Below are positions 14,587-22,538 of a stretch of 32,543 bases of DNA, piece after piece; position 1 is the first letter of the stretch, and each line of letters starts with the position of its first letter. The notes below the pieces were generated by a model. That model was not told the DNA's origin and searched no databases. It worked only from the letters and a program-made list of their open reading frames with translations. Both the position numbers and the translations under genes were made by a program. This DNA comes from Rhodobacteraceae bacterium UBA1943 (GTDB lineage: Bacteria > Pseudomonadota > Alphaproteobacteria > Rhodobacterales > Rhodobacteraceae): the NCBI GenBank assembly GCA_002336845.1, contig DDEX01000020.1, forward strand, positions 14,540 to 47,082, written 5' to 3'.

Positions 14587-15603
14587 ATGGCAAAGACGAT
14601 GCTGTGCGGCACCTGCGTTGCCCCCGGCCATTTCGCATTGACCGAAGTGCCAGAGCCGCAATCAGCCCCCGAGGGATGGGTGTTGGTGAATATTGCGGCC
14701 GCGGGCCTTTGCGGCACCGACTACCATATCTTCGCGGGCAAGCATCCCTACCTCAATTACCCCCGGGTCATCGGGCACGAGCTTTCGGGCCGGGTTGCCG
14801 TGGCAGCGCCGGACTGGCCCAAGGATACCCCGGTGGTGATCAACCCCTATATCGCCTGCGGCACCTGCCGGGCCTGCCAGCGTGGCAAGCCGAATTGCTG
14901 CACCCGGATCGAAGTTCTTGGCGTGCATCGCGACGGCGGCATCTGCGCCCGCCTCGCGGTTCCGGCAGGCAATCTTTATGCTGCGGGCGATCTGCCGCTG
15001 GAAGCGGCGGCGATGGTCGAGTTTCTGGCCATCGGGGCCCATGCCGTGCGCCGAGGCGAGGTTACTGCGGCGGATCGGGTTCTGGTGACGGGCGCGGGGC
15101 CTATCGGCCTTGGCGCAGCAGTTTTCGCCCGGCTGCGCGGCGCAGAGGTGCATCTGCTTGATACAACCCCCGCCCGGCTGGAACAGGCAGCGACACTTGG
15201 CTTTGACCGGCTGCACACCGCCATTGGCCCCGAGCTGGCCGAAGGATTTGACGTGGTGTTCGACGCCACAGGCCATGCCGGAGCGATCGAGGCAGGCTTT
15301 GCCCATGTCGCGCATGGGGGCAGCTATGTGCTGATCTCGGTCGTGCAGAACAGCATCACCTTTGCCGACCCGGAATTTCACAAGCGCGAGATGCGCCTGA
15401 TAGGCTCTCGCAATGCCACAGCCGAGGATTTCGAGGTGGTGATGGAGGCGCTGCGCGTCGGTGCCGTGCGGGCCGAGACGCTTTTGTCAGAGCGTATCGC
15501 CCTGACCGATCTGCCGACCCGCCTGCCAGAGCTTGCCGCCGACCGTGGCCGCCTGATCAAGGCCATCGTCACGCTGGAAACGGCAGAGGAGCCATCGGCA
15601 TGA
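14587..15603 (+). CDS. Zinc-dependent sugar-acid dehydrogenase (MDR family), candidate L-galactonate 5-dehydrogenase
   Basis: This 338-residue medium-chain dehydrogenase carries catalytic zinc residues Cys42 (GLCGTDYH) and His64-Glu65 (IGHELSG), the structural zinc set Cys91, Cys94, Cys97 and Cys105, and a nucleotide-binding turn VTGAGPIGLGAA. The style (INPYIACGTCRACQ, LGVHRDGG) matches the group holding L-galactonate, L-idonate and related polyol/aldonate dehydrogenases. Next to UxaB- and UxaA-type genes, with no uronate isomerase in the window, oxidation of L-galactonate to D-tagaturonate is the most economical role. The ATG at 14587 has GGGGAGG upstream; an in-frame ATG at 14551 lies in the operator. 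It overlaps the ATPase gene by four bases. Confidence 0.83.
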   Translation: MAKTMLCGTCVAPGHFALTEVPEPQSAPEGWVLVNIAAAGLCGTDYHIFAGKHPYLNYPRVIGHELSGRVAVAAPDWPKDTPVVINPYIACGTCRACQRGKPNCCTRIEVLGVHRDGGICARLAVPAGNLYAAGDLPLEAAAMVEFLAIGAHAVRRGEVTAADRVLVTGAGPIGLGAAVFARLRGAEVHLLDTTPARLEQAATLGFDRLHTAIGPELAEGFDVVFDATGHAGAIEAGFAHVAHGGSYVLISVVQNSITFADPEFHKREMRLIGSRNATAEDFEVVMEALRVGAVRAETLLSERIALTDLPTRLPELAADRGRLIKAIVTLETAEEPSA

Positions 15604-17120
15604 CCGAAGTCATCCGCATGAGCGGCATCGAAAAGCGGTTCCCCGGCGTGCACGCCCTGCGCGGCGCGCAATTCGACCTGATGGCGGGCGAGGTCCATGC
15701 CCTGATGGGCGAAAATGGCGCCGGGAAATCGACGTTGATGAAGATTCTGTCGGGCATCTATGCCCCCGACGGCGGCACCCTGCATGTCAACGGGGCCGAG
15801 GTGCGCATTGCCGGGCCGCGCGCGGCGCAGGGGCTGGGCATCGGCATCATCCATCAGGAACTGGCGCTGATGCCCGACCTGACGGTGGCGCAGAACATCT
15901 TTATCGGGCGCGAGCCGCGCAGCCGCTGGGGCGTTCTGGATGAGGCGCAGATAAACCGCGACGCCGAGGCGATCTTTGCCGCGATGAAAGTGCCGGTTGA
16001 CCCACGGGCCGAGGTGCGCAGCCTGACCATTGCCAAGCAGCAGATGGTCGAGATTGCAAAGGCGCTGTCCTTCCGCTCTCGCATCCTGATCATGGACGAG
16101 CCGACCGCCGCCCTGAACGACGCCGAGACGGAAGAGCTGTTCGCTATCATCCGCCGCCTGAAATCCGAAGGCGTGGCCATCGTTTATATCAGCCACAAGA
16201 TGGACGAGATCCGCCGCATCTCGGACCGGGTGACGGTGATGCGCGATGGCGCCTATGTCGGCACCGTCGCCGCATCCGATACGCCGATTGAAACCATCAT
16301 CACCATGATGGTCGGGCGTGAGCTTGACCAGACCGCCGCCGAAATCCCCGACCTGTCCGCCGCGCCCGTGGCGCTGGAGGTCAGCGGCCTGTCACGCGGC
16401 CGCATGGTGCGCGACGTCAGCTTTACCCTGCGGCGGGGCGAGATTCTGGGCTTTGCCGGGCTGATGGGGGCCGGGCGGACCGAAGTGGCCCGCGTGATCT
16501 TTGGCGCCGATCCGCGCGATGGGGGCAAGATCATCGTGCATGGCAAGGAACGCCAGATCCGCACCCCGCAAGACGCCGTGGCCGCAGGCATCGGCTATCT
16601 GTCCGAAGACCGCAAGCATTTCGGGCTGGCCCTTGGCATCGATGTGCGCGGCAACATCGCCCTGACCTCGCTGGAACGCTTTTCCGACAGGTTTCTACGG
16701 GTCGATGACGCGGCACTGGCCAAGATTGCCGCCAACTACATCGGCAGCCTTGCGATCCGTACCCCGTCCGACCGGCAGGAGGTGCGGCTTTTGTCGGGGG
16801 GCAACCAGCAAAAGGTGGTCATCGCCAAATGGCTGCTGCGCGATTGCGACATCCTGATCTTTGACGAACCGACCCGCGGCATCGACGTGGGCGCCAAGGC
16901 CGAAATTTACCGCCTGCTGCAAAGCCCTGCCGAAGCGGGCAAGGCCATCATCGTGATTTCCTCGGAACTGCCCGAGGTTCTGCGCCTGTCACACCGCATC
17001 GCCGTGATGTGCGAAGGGCGCCTGACCGGCATTTTGCCCGGCGGCCCCGCCACCAGCCAGCAAGAGATCATGCGCCTGGCAACCCAGCGCGACACCGCCC
17101 CCCAAGGAGCATCCGCATGA
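15600..17120 (+). CDS. Sugar ABC transporter ATP-binding protein (RbsA/XylG/MglA type)
   Basis: This 506-residue ATPase consists of two fused ABC domains, as in ribose/xylose/galactose importers. Domain 1 has Walker A GENGAGKST (37-45), signature-like LTIAKQQMVEIAKAL and Walker B ILIMDEPTAAL. Domain 2 has the degenerate Walker A region GLMGAGRTE, signature LSGGNQQKVVIAKWLL and Walker B ILIFDEPTRGIDVGAK. The degenerate second Walker A is normal for the family. It is translationally coupled on both sides (ATGA overlaps with the dehydrogenase and the permease). The substrate cannot be read from the ATPase; the neighbouring enzymes suggest L-fucose and/or L-galactose. Confidence 0.93.
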   Translation: MTEVIRMSGIEKRFPGVHALRGAQFDLMAGEVHALMGENGAGKSTLMKILSGIYAPDGGTLHVNGAEVRIAGPRAAQGLGIGIIHQELALMPDLTVAQNIFIGREPRSRWGVLDEAQINRDAEAIFAAMKVPVDPRAEVRSLTIAKQQMVEIAKALSFRSRILIMDEPTAALNDAETEELFAIIRRLKSEGVAIVYISHKMDEIRRISDRVTVMRDGAYVGTVAASDTPIETIITMMVGRELDQTAAEIPDLSAAPVALEVSGLSRGRMVRDVSFTLRRGEILGFAGLMGAGRTEVARVIFGADPRDGGKIIVHGKERQIRTPQDAVAAGIGYLSEDRKHFGLALGIDVRGNIALTSLERFSDRFLRVDDAALAKIAANYIGSLAIRTPSDRQEVRLLSGGNQQKVVIAKWLLRDCDILIFDEPTRGIDVGAKAEIYRLLQSPAEAGKAIIVISSELPEVLRLSHRIAVMCEGRLTGILPGGPATSQQEIMRLATQRDTAPQGASA

Positions 17121-18115
17121 CCGCCACCCCCATCGCCACCGCCAAACCCCGGCTGCTTGCCTCGGGCGCGCAGCAAAAGCTGCTGGCCTTCGCCAGCCTG
17201 ATCGTGCTGCTGCTGTTTTTCTCGCTGGCCTCGCCCAACTTCCTGCAAACCGCCAACATTCTGGCGATCCTTCAGGCAACCAGCGTGAACGGCGTCTTGG
17301 CCATCGCGGCAACCTTGGTCATCATCACCGGCGGGATCGACCTGTCGGTCGGCACGCTGATGACCTTTACCGCCGTGATCGCCGGTGTGGTGCTGACCTT
17401 CTGGGGGCTGGCAATGCCGGTGGGCATTCTGGCCGCCATCGCGGCAGGGGCGGCTTGCGGCTTCATCTCTGGCTCGCTTATCGCGCGCATGAAGATTCCG
17501 CCCTTCATCGCCACCTTGGGCATGATGCTGATCCTCAAGGGCCTGTCGCTGGTCATCTCTGGCACAAAGCCGATCTATTTCAACGACACGCCCAGCTTTC
17601 CGCAGCTTTCGACCGGCTCGCTGATCGGGGCTTTGGTGCCTGCCTTGCCGGTGCCGAACGGCGTGATGATCCTGTTCATTCTGGCGCTGATCATATCCTG
17701 GGTGCTGAACCGCACCACGCTGGGCCGCTATTGCTTTGCCCTTGGGTCAAACGAAGAGGCCGTGCGCCTTTCGGGCGTCAATGCCGATGGCTGGAAGGTC
17801 GCGATCTATGCGCTGGCGGGGGGAATCTGCGGTATCGCGGGCCTGCTGATCGCCTCGCGGCTGAACTCGGCCCAGCCCGCGCTTGGGCAGGGGTATGAAC
17901 TGGACGCGATTGCGGCCGTGGTGATCGGCGGCACCTCGCTTGCCGGGGGGCGCGGCTCGATCCTGGGTACCATCATCGGTGCGCTGATCATGAGCGTTCT
18001 GCTGAACGGGCTTCGCATCCTGTCGGTGGCCCAGGAATGGCAGACCGTGGTGACGGGCGTCATCATCATCGCCGCCGTTTACGCAGACATGCTTCGCCGG
18101 CGCCGTGCCGGTTAG
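17117..18115 (+). CDS. Sugar ABC transporter permease (RbsC type)
   Basis: This 332-residue permease has about 8-10 hydrophobic segments and the family marks of BPD_transp_2 proteins: LVIITGGIDLSVGTLMTFTA, IPPFIATLGMMLILKGLS, ALGSNEEAVRLSGVN, and ELDAIAAVVIGGTSLAGGRG. The IDLSVG and VVIGGTSLxGGxG blocks are diagnostic of ribose/xylose-type permeases. ATG 17117 overlaps the ATPase stop; the frame is open further upstream, but that would only extend into the ATPase gene. A 60-base gap with GGAGGAGA separates it from the receptor gene. Confidence 0.93.
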   Translation: MTATPIATAKPRLLASGAQQKLLAFASLIVLLLFFSLASPNFLQTANILAILQATSVNGVLAIAATLVIITGGIDLSVGTLMTFTAVIAGVVLTFWGLAMPVGILAAIAAGAACGFISGSLIARMKIPPFIATLGMMLILKGLSLVISGTKPIYFNDTPSFPQLSTGSLIGALVPALPVPNGVMILFILALIISWVLNRTTLGRYCFALGSNEEAVRLSGVNADGWKVAIYALAGGICGIAGLLIASRLNSAQPALGQGYELDAIAAVVIGGTSLAGGRGSILGTIIGALIMSVLLNGLRILSVAQEWQTVVTGVIIIAAVYADMLRRRRAG

Positions 18116-18175
18116 GCGAAAGAGAACGGACAACGTTCCGACTACCCAAACGCATCCAATCTGGAGGAGATACCG

Positions 18176-19123
18176 ATGCTGAACAGAAGAACCCTTTTGG
18201 CCACCCTGACTGCGGGCAGCCTGCTGGCAACCAGCGGCTTTGCCCTGGCGCAGGACAAGATGTATATCCCACTTATCTCAAAGGGCTTCCAGCACCAGTT
18301 CTGGCAGGCCGTGAAGGCGGGGGCCGACAAGGCGGCGGCCGAGTTCGGGGTGGAAGTCACCTTCGAGGGCCCCGACACCGAGGCCCAGGTTGACAAGCAG
18401 ATGGACATGCTGGCCGCCGCCCTGGCGAAAAAGCCCGCCGCCATCGGCTTTGCCGCGCTGGACAGCCAGGCGGCAACCCCCTTGCTGAAACAGGCGCAAG
18501 AAGCGGGCATTCCCATCATCGCCTTCGACTCGGGCGTTGACAGCGACATTCCCGCGACCACCGTCACCACCGACAACCTTGCCGCCGCCGCGCTGGCCGC
18601 CGACAAGATGGCCGAACTGATCGGCGGGGCAGGCAAGGTGGCGCTGGTGGTTCACGACCAGACCTCGCGCACCGGCATCGACCGGCGTGACGGTTTCGTC
18701 AACGAGGTGAAGGCCAAATATCCGAATATCGAGATCGTCGATATCCAGTACGGCGCAGGCGACCAGTTGCAATCGACCGAGATCACCAAGGCGATCCTGA
18801 CCGCGCATCCCGACATCAAGGGCATCTTTGGCGCCAACGAAGGCTCGGCCATCGGGGTGCTGAATGCGATCAAGGAAACCGGCACCAAAGGCGTTGTGGT
18901 GATCGGCTACGACTCGGGCAAGTTGCAGAAAGACGCGATCCGCTCGGGCGAAATGGCGGGCGCGATCACGCAGAACCCTGTGGGCATCGGCTATGAAACG
19001 GTCAAGGCCGCCATCGCCGCCGTCAAGGGCGAAAAGCTGCCGGCCAAGATCGACTCGGGCTTCAAGTGGTATGACAAGACCAACATCGACGACCCCGAAA
19101 TCGCCGCCGTTCTTTACGACTGA
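18176..19123 (+). CDS. Sugar ABC transporter periplasmic binding protein (RbsB type)
   Basis: This 315-residue periplasmic receptor has a signal peptide with paired arginines (NRRTLLATLTAGSLLA) and a likely cut after ALA at about residue 26. The mature Peripla_BP_4 fold shows IPLISKGFQHQFWQAVKAGA, KPAAIGFAALDSQAATPLL, IPIIAFDSGVDSD, and GIFGANEGSAIGVL. It lies downstream of its ATPase and permease, a common order for this class, and has a strong GGAGGAGA ribosome site. A 10-bp stem follows its stop. Its ligand is inferred from the catabolic genes. The RRTLLA run is compatible with either Sec or Tat export. Confidence 0.92.
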   Translation: MLNRRTLLATLTAGSLLATSGFALAQDKMYIPLISKGFQHQFWQAVKAGADKAAAEFGVEVTFEGPDTEAQVDKQMDMLAAALAKKPAAIGFAALDSQAATPLLKQAQEAGIPIIAFDSGVDSDIPATTVTTDNLAAAALAADKMAELIGGAGKVALVVHDQTSRTGIDRRDGFVNEVKAKYPNIEIVDIQYGAGDQLQSTEITKAILTAHPDIKGIFGANEGSAIGVLNAIKETGTKGVVVIGYDSGKLQKDAIRSGEMAGAITQNPVGIGYETVKAAIAAVKGEKLPAKIDSGFKWYDKTNIDDPEIAAVLYD

Positions 19124-19139
19124 GATGATGTGAACCTTG

Positions 19140-19162
19140 CCGGTCCCGCATTGCGGGGCCGG
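19140..19162 (+). terminator. Intercistronic stem-loop after the sugar receptor gene
   Basis: Arms CCGGTCCCGC (19140-19149) and GCGGGGCCGG (19153-19162) form a ten-pair stem with one T-G pair and a three-base loop. No T-run follows (TATTCTGA), so it is more likely an mRNA-protecting stem or a weak attenuator between the importer and the catabolic genes than a full terminator. Confidence 0.55.
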
Positions 19163-19185
19163 TATTCTGACCGGGGAAGAATACA

Positions 19186-19965
19186 ATGGACATGGGCCTG
19201 AAGGGCAAGGTTGTGATCGTGACGGGCGGTGCCGCAGGCATCGGCGGCGCGATTTCGGAACTGTTGGCAGCCGAAGGGGCCGTGCCGGTCATCTTTGCGC
19301 GCCGCGCGCCGGATGCGGCCTGGCTTGCCACACTGGGCCCCGCGGCGGGCTGGGTTCAGGTCGAGCTTTCCGACGACGACCAATGCCGCGCCGCCGTGGC
19401 AGAGGCCCGGGCCCGCTTTGGCCGGATCTACGGCCTTGTGAACAATGCAGGCATCAACGATGGCGTGGGGATCGAGGCGGGGCCTGCCGCGTTTCGCGCC
19501 TCGCTTGATCTGAACCTGATCCATTATTACCTGATGGTCCACTTGCTGGCCGAGGATATCAAATCCTCTGGCGGCGCAATCGTGAACATCAGCTCCAAAA
19601 CCGCCATCACCGGGCAGGGCAACACCTCGGCCTATGTCGCCGCCAAGGCCGCACAGCTTGGGCTGACGCGGGAATGGGCCGCCGCCTTTGCGCCGCACGG
19701 CGTGCGCGTCAACGCCGTGATCCCGGCCGAAGTGATGACCCCGCTTTATGCCCGCTGGATCGAAACCTTTGACAACCCAGCCGCCAAGCTGGCCGAGATC
19801 ACCGCCCGCATCCCCCTTGGTCAGCGCATGACCGAAGCGGCAGAGATTGCGGCGATGACCGTCTTCGCCCTGTCCGACCGCGCCAGGCATCTGACCGGGC
19901 AATGGCTGTTCGTCGATGGCGGATACACCCATCTGGACCGCGCGCTGGCCGGGGTTGGCCAATGA
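19186..19965 (+). CDS. SDR-family dehydrogenase, candidate L-fucose (L-galactose) 1-dehydrogenase
   Basis: This 259-residue classical short-chain dehydrogenase has cofactor loop TGGAAGIGG, NNAG motif (86-89), Ser near 137 (NISSKTA), and catalytic Tyr150-x3-Lys154 (YVAAK). It is the first catabolic gene after the importer and is directly coupled to the UxaA-type dehydratase (ATGA overlap). Oxidation of the sugar to its lactone is the missing first step of the pathway, and bacterial L-fucose dehydrogenases of the SDR type are known. The start has GGGGAAGA upstream. A role in oxidising a later acid intermediate cannot be excluded, since SDR substrates are hard to read from sequence. Confidence 0.8.
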   Translation: MDMGLKGKVVIVTGGAAGIGGAISELLAAEGAVPVIFARRAPDAAWLATLGPAAGWVQVELSDDDQCRAAVAEARARFGRIYGLVNNAGINDGVGIEAGPAAFRASLDLNLIHYYLMVHLLAEDIKSSGGAIVNISSKTAITGQGNTSAYVAAKAAQLGLTREWAAAFAPHGVRVNAVIPAEVMTPLYARWIETFDNPAAKLAEITARIPLGQRMTEAAEIAAMTVFALSDRARHLTGQWLFVDGGYTHLDRALAGVGQ

Positions 19966-21467
19966 AGCCCGATCATATCGTTCTGGCGCCCGAGGATGAC
20001 GTGGCGATTGCGCTGACCGACCTGCCTGCCGGGGCCAGCCTTGCCGGGGTGACACTGGCCACCGCCGTGCCACGGGGCCACAAGATCGCGCTACATCCCC
20101 TTGCCAGCGGGGTCGCCGTGCGCCGCTATGGCCAGATCATCGGTCAGGCCACGCGCGATATCGCTGCCGGAGAGCATGTTCATGTGCAGAACCTTGGCAT
20201 GTCGGCCCACGCGCTGGAGCATGAGTTCGGCGCCGACCTGCGCCCCCTGCCCCCGCAGCCAGAGCGCACATTTCAGGGTTATCGCCGCGCCGATGGCCGC
20301 GCCGGGACGCGCAACTATCTGGGGGTTCTGACCTCGGTCAATTGCTCAGGCTCGGTCGCCCGCTTCATCGCCGAAGAGGCGGAAAAGACCGACTGGTTCC
20401 GCGCGCTGAAGAATGTCGATGGCATCGTGCCGATCGCCCATTCCTCGGGCTGCGGCATGGCGGGCGACAACGAGGGTTATCAGACCCTGTTCCGCACGCT
20501 GCAAGGCTATGCCCGCAACCCCAATTTCGCCGGTATCCTGCTGGTGGGCCTTGGTTGCGAGGTGATGCAGATCCCCGCCCTTGTCGGCAAGGCGCGGCTG
20601 CGCGCCGACGGCCAGTTCCAGCACATGACCATTCAGGACGAAGGCGGCACCCGGCGCACCGTCGCCCGCGGGGTCGAGGCCTTGCGCGAAATGGCCCTGG
20701 TTGCCGAAACCTGCCAGCGCGAGGCTGTGCCGGTTTCGGAACTGGTGATCGGAATGCAATGCGGCGGGTCTGACGGCTATTCCGGCATCACCGCCAATCC
20801 TGCCTTGGGCGTGGCGTCTGATCTGCTGGTTGCCCATGGCGGCACCACGATTCTGTCGGAAACCTCGGAAATCTATGGAGCCGAACATCTGCTTACCCGC
20901 CGCGCCATCAGCGCCGAGGTCGGGGAAAAGCTCTTGGACCGCATCCGCTGGTGGGAGGATTACACCGCCCGCAACAAGGGCGAGATGAACAACAACCCCA
21001 GCCCCGGCAACAAGCGGGGTGGCCTGACCACCATTCTGGAAAAGTCGCTGGGGGCGGTGGCCAAGGGTGGGTCTGCCCCGCTGTCGGGTGTGTATCTGTT
21101 TGCCGAACCCATTGACCAAAAAGGCTTTGTCTTCATGGACAGCCCCGGCTATGACCCCTGCTCTGTCACCGGGCAGGTCGCCTCGGGCGCCAATCTGATC
21201 GTGTTCACCACCGGGCGCGGATCGGTCTCGGGGTATAAGCCGGTGCCCTGCATCAAGGTTGCCACCAATACCGAGATGTACACCAAGATGCAGGACGACA
21301 TGGACCTGAACACCGGCGACATCCTTGAAGGTGTAACACTCGAGGAAAAGGGCCGTGAAATGTTCGAACTGTTCATCCGCGTCGCCTCGGGCGAAGTCAC
21401 CAAATCCGAAGAGCTGGGCTTTGGCGGGGCCGAATTCGTCCCCTGGCAGATCGGCGCGGTGATGTGA
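19962..21467 (+). CDS. UxaA/altronate-dehydratase family enzyme, candidate L-fuconate and/or D-altronate dehydratase
   Basis: This 501-residue protein has the two-part UxaA layout: an N-terminal SAF-like domain (about 1-95, with GHKIALHPLASGVAVRRYGQ and a HVHVQNL ending) and a large C-terminal dehydratase domain. Family blocks include GYRRADGRAGTRNYLGVLTSVNC, HSSGCGM, a GLGCEVMQI segment, GMQCGGSDGYSGITANPALG, ETSEIYGAE, and FMDSPGYDPCSVTGQVASGAN. The length is close to E. coli UxaA (495). The family uses Fe2+ and forms a 2-keto-3-deoxy acid. L-fuconate (6-deoxy-L-galactonate) and D-altronate share configuration at C2-C4, so either or both could be substrates. It is the only dehydratase visible in the cluster. 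Confidence 0.88.
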   Translation: MKPDHIVLAPEDDVAIALTDLPAGASLAGVTLATAVPRGHKIALHPLASGVAVRRYGQIIGQATRDIAAGEHVHVQNLGMSAHALEHEFGADLRPLPPQPERTFQGYRRADGRAGTRNYLGVLTSVNCSGSVARFIAEEAEKTDWFRALKNVDGIVPIAHSSGCGMAGDNEGYQTLFRTLQGYARNPNFAGILLVGLGCEVMQIPALVGKARLRADGQFQHMTIQDEGGTRRTVARGVEALREMALVAETCQREAVPVSELVIGMQCGGSDGYSGITANPALGVASDLLVAHGGTTILSETSEIYGAEHLLTRRAISAEVGEKLLDRIRWWEDYTARNKGEMNNNPSPGNKRGGLTTILEKSLGAVAKGGSAPLSGVYLFAEPIDQKGFVFMDSPGYDPCSVTGQVASGANLIVFTTGRGSVSGYKPVPCIKVATNTEMYTKMQDDMDLNTGDILEGVTLEEKGREMFELFIRVASGEVTKSEELGFGGAEFVPWQIGAVM

Positions 21468-21796
21468 TGCAGCGCATGGGAATGATGATCGGCCTGCGGC
21501 CCGAAAAGGTTGCCGAATACAAGGCGCTTCACGCCGCCGTCTGGCCTGCTGTTCTGGCGCGGATTTCGGCCTCGAACATCCGCAACTATACGATCTTCCT
21601 GCGAGAGCCGGAAAACCTGTTGTTCGGCACCTGGGAATATCACGGCACCGATTTTGCCGTCGATATGGCGGCAATCGCCGCCGACCCGGTGACAAGGGAC
21701 TGGTGGAGCCTGACCGATCCCTGCCAATCTGCACTGGATAGCCGCGCACCGGGGGAATGGTGGGCGATGATGGAAGAGGTATTTCACCATGACTGA
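21467..21796 (+). CDS. L-fucose/L-rhamnose mutarotase (RhaM family)
   Basis: This 109-residue protein is a small ferredoxin-like-fold mutarotase that converts sugar anomers. Family marks are GMMIGLRPEKVAEYKALHAAVWP (the His in ALHAAVWP is the usual catalytic one), NIRNYTIFL, LFGTWEY and TRDWWSLTDPCQ. In a pathway starting with a sugar 1-dehydrogenase it would supply the reactive anomer. The ATG at 21467 overlaps the dehydratase stop by one base (TGATG); a GTG one codon earlier is possible. It overlaps the next gene by eight bases. RhaM relatives act on rhamnose or fucose; the context here favours L-fucose. Confidence 0.88.
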   Translation: MQRMGMMIGLRPEKVAEYKALHAAVWPAVLARISASNIRNYTIFLREPENLLFGTWEYHGTDFAVDMAAIAADPVTRDWWSLTDPCQSALDSRAPGEWWAMMEEVFHHD

Positions 21797-22529
21797 CAGG
21801 CTGAAAGGCAAGCGCGCGCTGGTTACGGCGGCGGGCCAGGGAATCGGCAGGGCCTCGGCCCTGGCCATGGCGCGCGAGGGCGCAAGCGTGTTGGCAACCG
21901 ACGTGAACAAGACGGCGCTGGACAGCCTTGCCGCCGAGGGGGTGGAAACCCGCCTGCTGAACGTCCGCGACCCGGCCAGCATTGCCGAAGCGGTCGCGGC
22001 GGCGGGGCCGGTGGATGTGCTGTTCAACTGCGCAGGTTTTGTCGCCAATGGCACGATTCTGGATTGCGATGAGGATCAATGGGCCTTCAGCCTGGATCTG
22101 AACATGACCGCCATGTACCGGATGTGCCGCGCCTTTCTGCCCGGTATGTTGGAGCGGGGGGGCGGATCGATCATCAACATGGCCTCGGTCGCCTCTTCGG
22201 TCATCGCCGCCCCGAACCGCTTTGTCTATGGCGCGACCAAGGCCGGGGTGATCGGGCTGACCAAATCCATCGCCGCCGATTTCATCGCCCGAGGCATCCG
22301 CTGCAATGCGATCTGCCCCGGAACGGTGGAAAGCCCCTCACTTGAGGACCGGCTGCGCGCGACCGGCGATTACGAGGCCGCGCGCAAGGCCTTTGTCGCC
22401 CGCCAGCCGATTGGCCGCATCGGCAAGGCCGAAGAGATTGCCGCACTTGTGGTCTATCTCGCGTCGGATGAATCGTCCTATACCACCGGCGTCGCGCATG
22501 TGATCGACGGCGGCTGGTCCAATATCTGA
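21789..22529 (+). CDS. SDR-family dehydrogenase, candidate 2-keto-3-deoxy-L-fuconate dehydrogenase
   Basis: This 246-residue short-chain dehydrogenase has cofactor loop TAAGQGIGRA (13-22), Asp38 at the end of the second strand (indicating NAD rather than NADP), the N-x-AG variant FNCAGF, Ser133, and Tyr147-x3-Lys151. It resembles the group that includes 2-keto-3-deoxy-L-fuconate dehydrogenase and BDH2-like enzymes (LTKSIAADFIARGIRCNAICPGTVESPS). Between a mutarotase and an FAH-family hydrolase, oxidation of 2-keto-3-deoxy-L-fuconate to the 2,4-diketo acid fits well. It overlaps the mutarotase gene by eight bases and ends nine bases before the hydrolase. Confidence 0.86.
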   Translation: MTDRLKGKRALVTAAGQGIGRASALAMAREGASVLATDVNKTALDSLAAEGVETRLLNVRDPASIAEAVAAAGPVDVLFNCAGFVANGTILDCDEDQWAFSLDLNMTAMYRMCRAFLPGMLERGGGSIINMASVASSVIAAPNRFVYGATKAGVIGLTKSIAADFIARGIRCNAICPGTVESPSLEDRLRATGDYEAARKAFVARQPIGRIGKAEEIAALVVYLASDESSYTTGVAHVIDGGWSNI

Positions 22530-22538
22530 GGAAGAAGA

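Noticed and set aside
20346..22079. Long minus-strand open frame opposite the dehydratase and mutarotase genes
   Set aside because: Antisense artefact of GC-rich codon use; no domain recognised.
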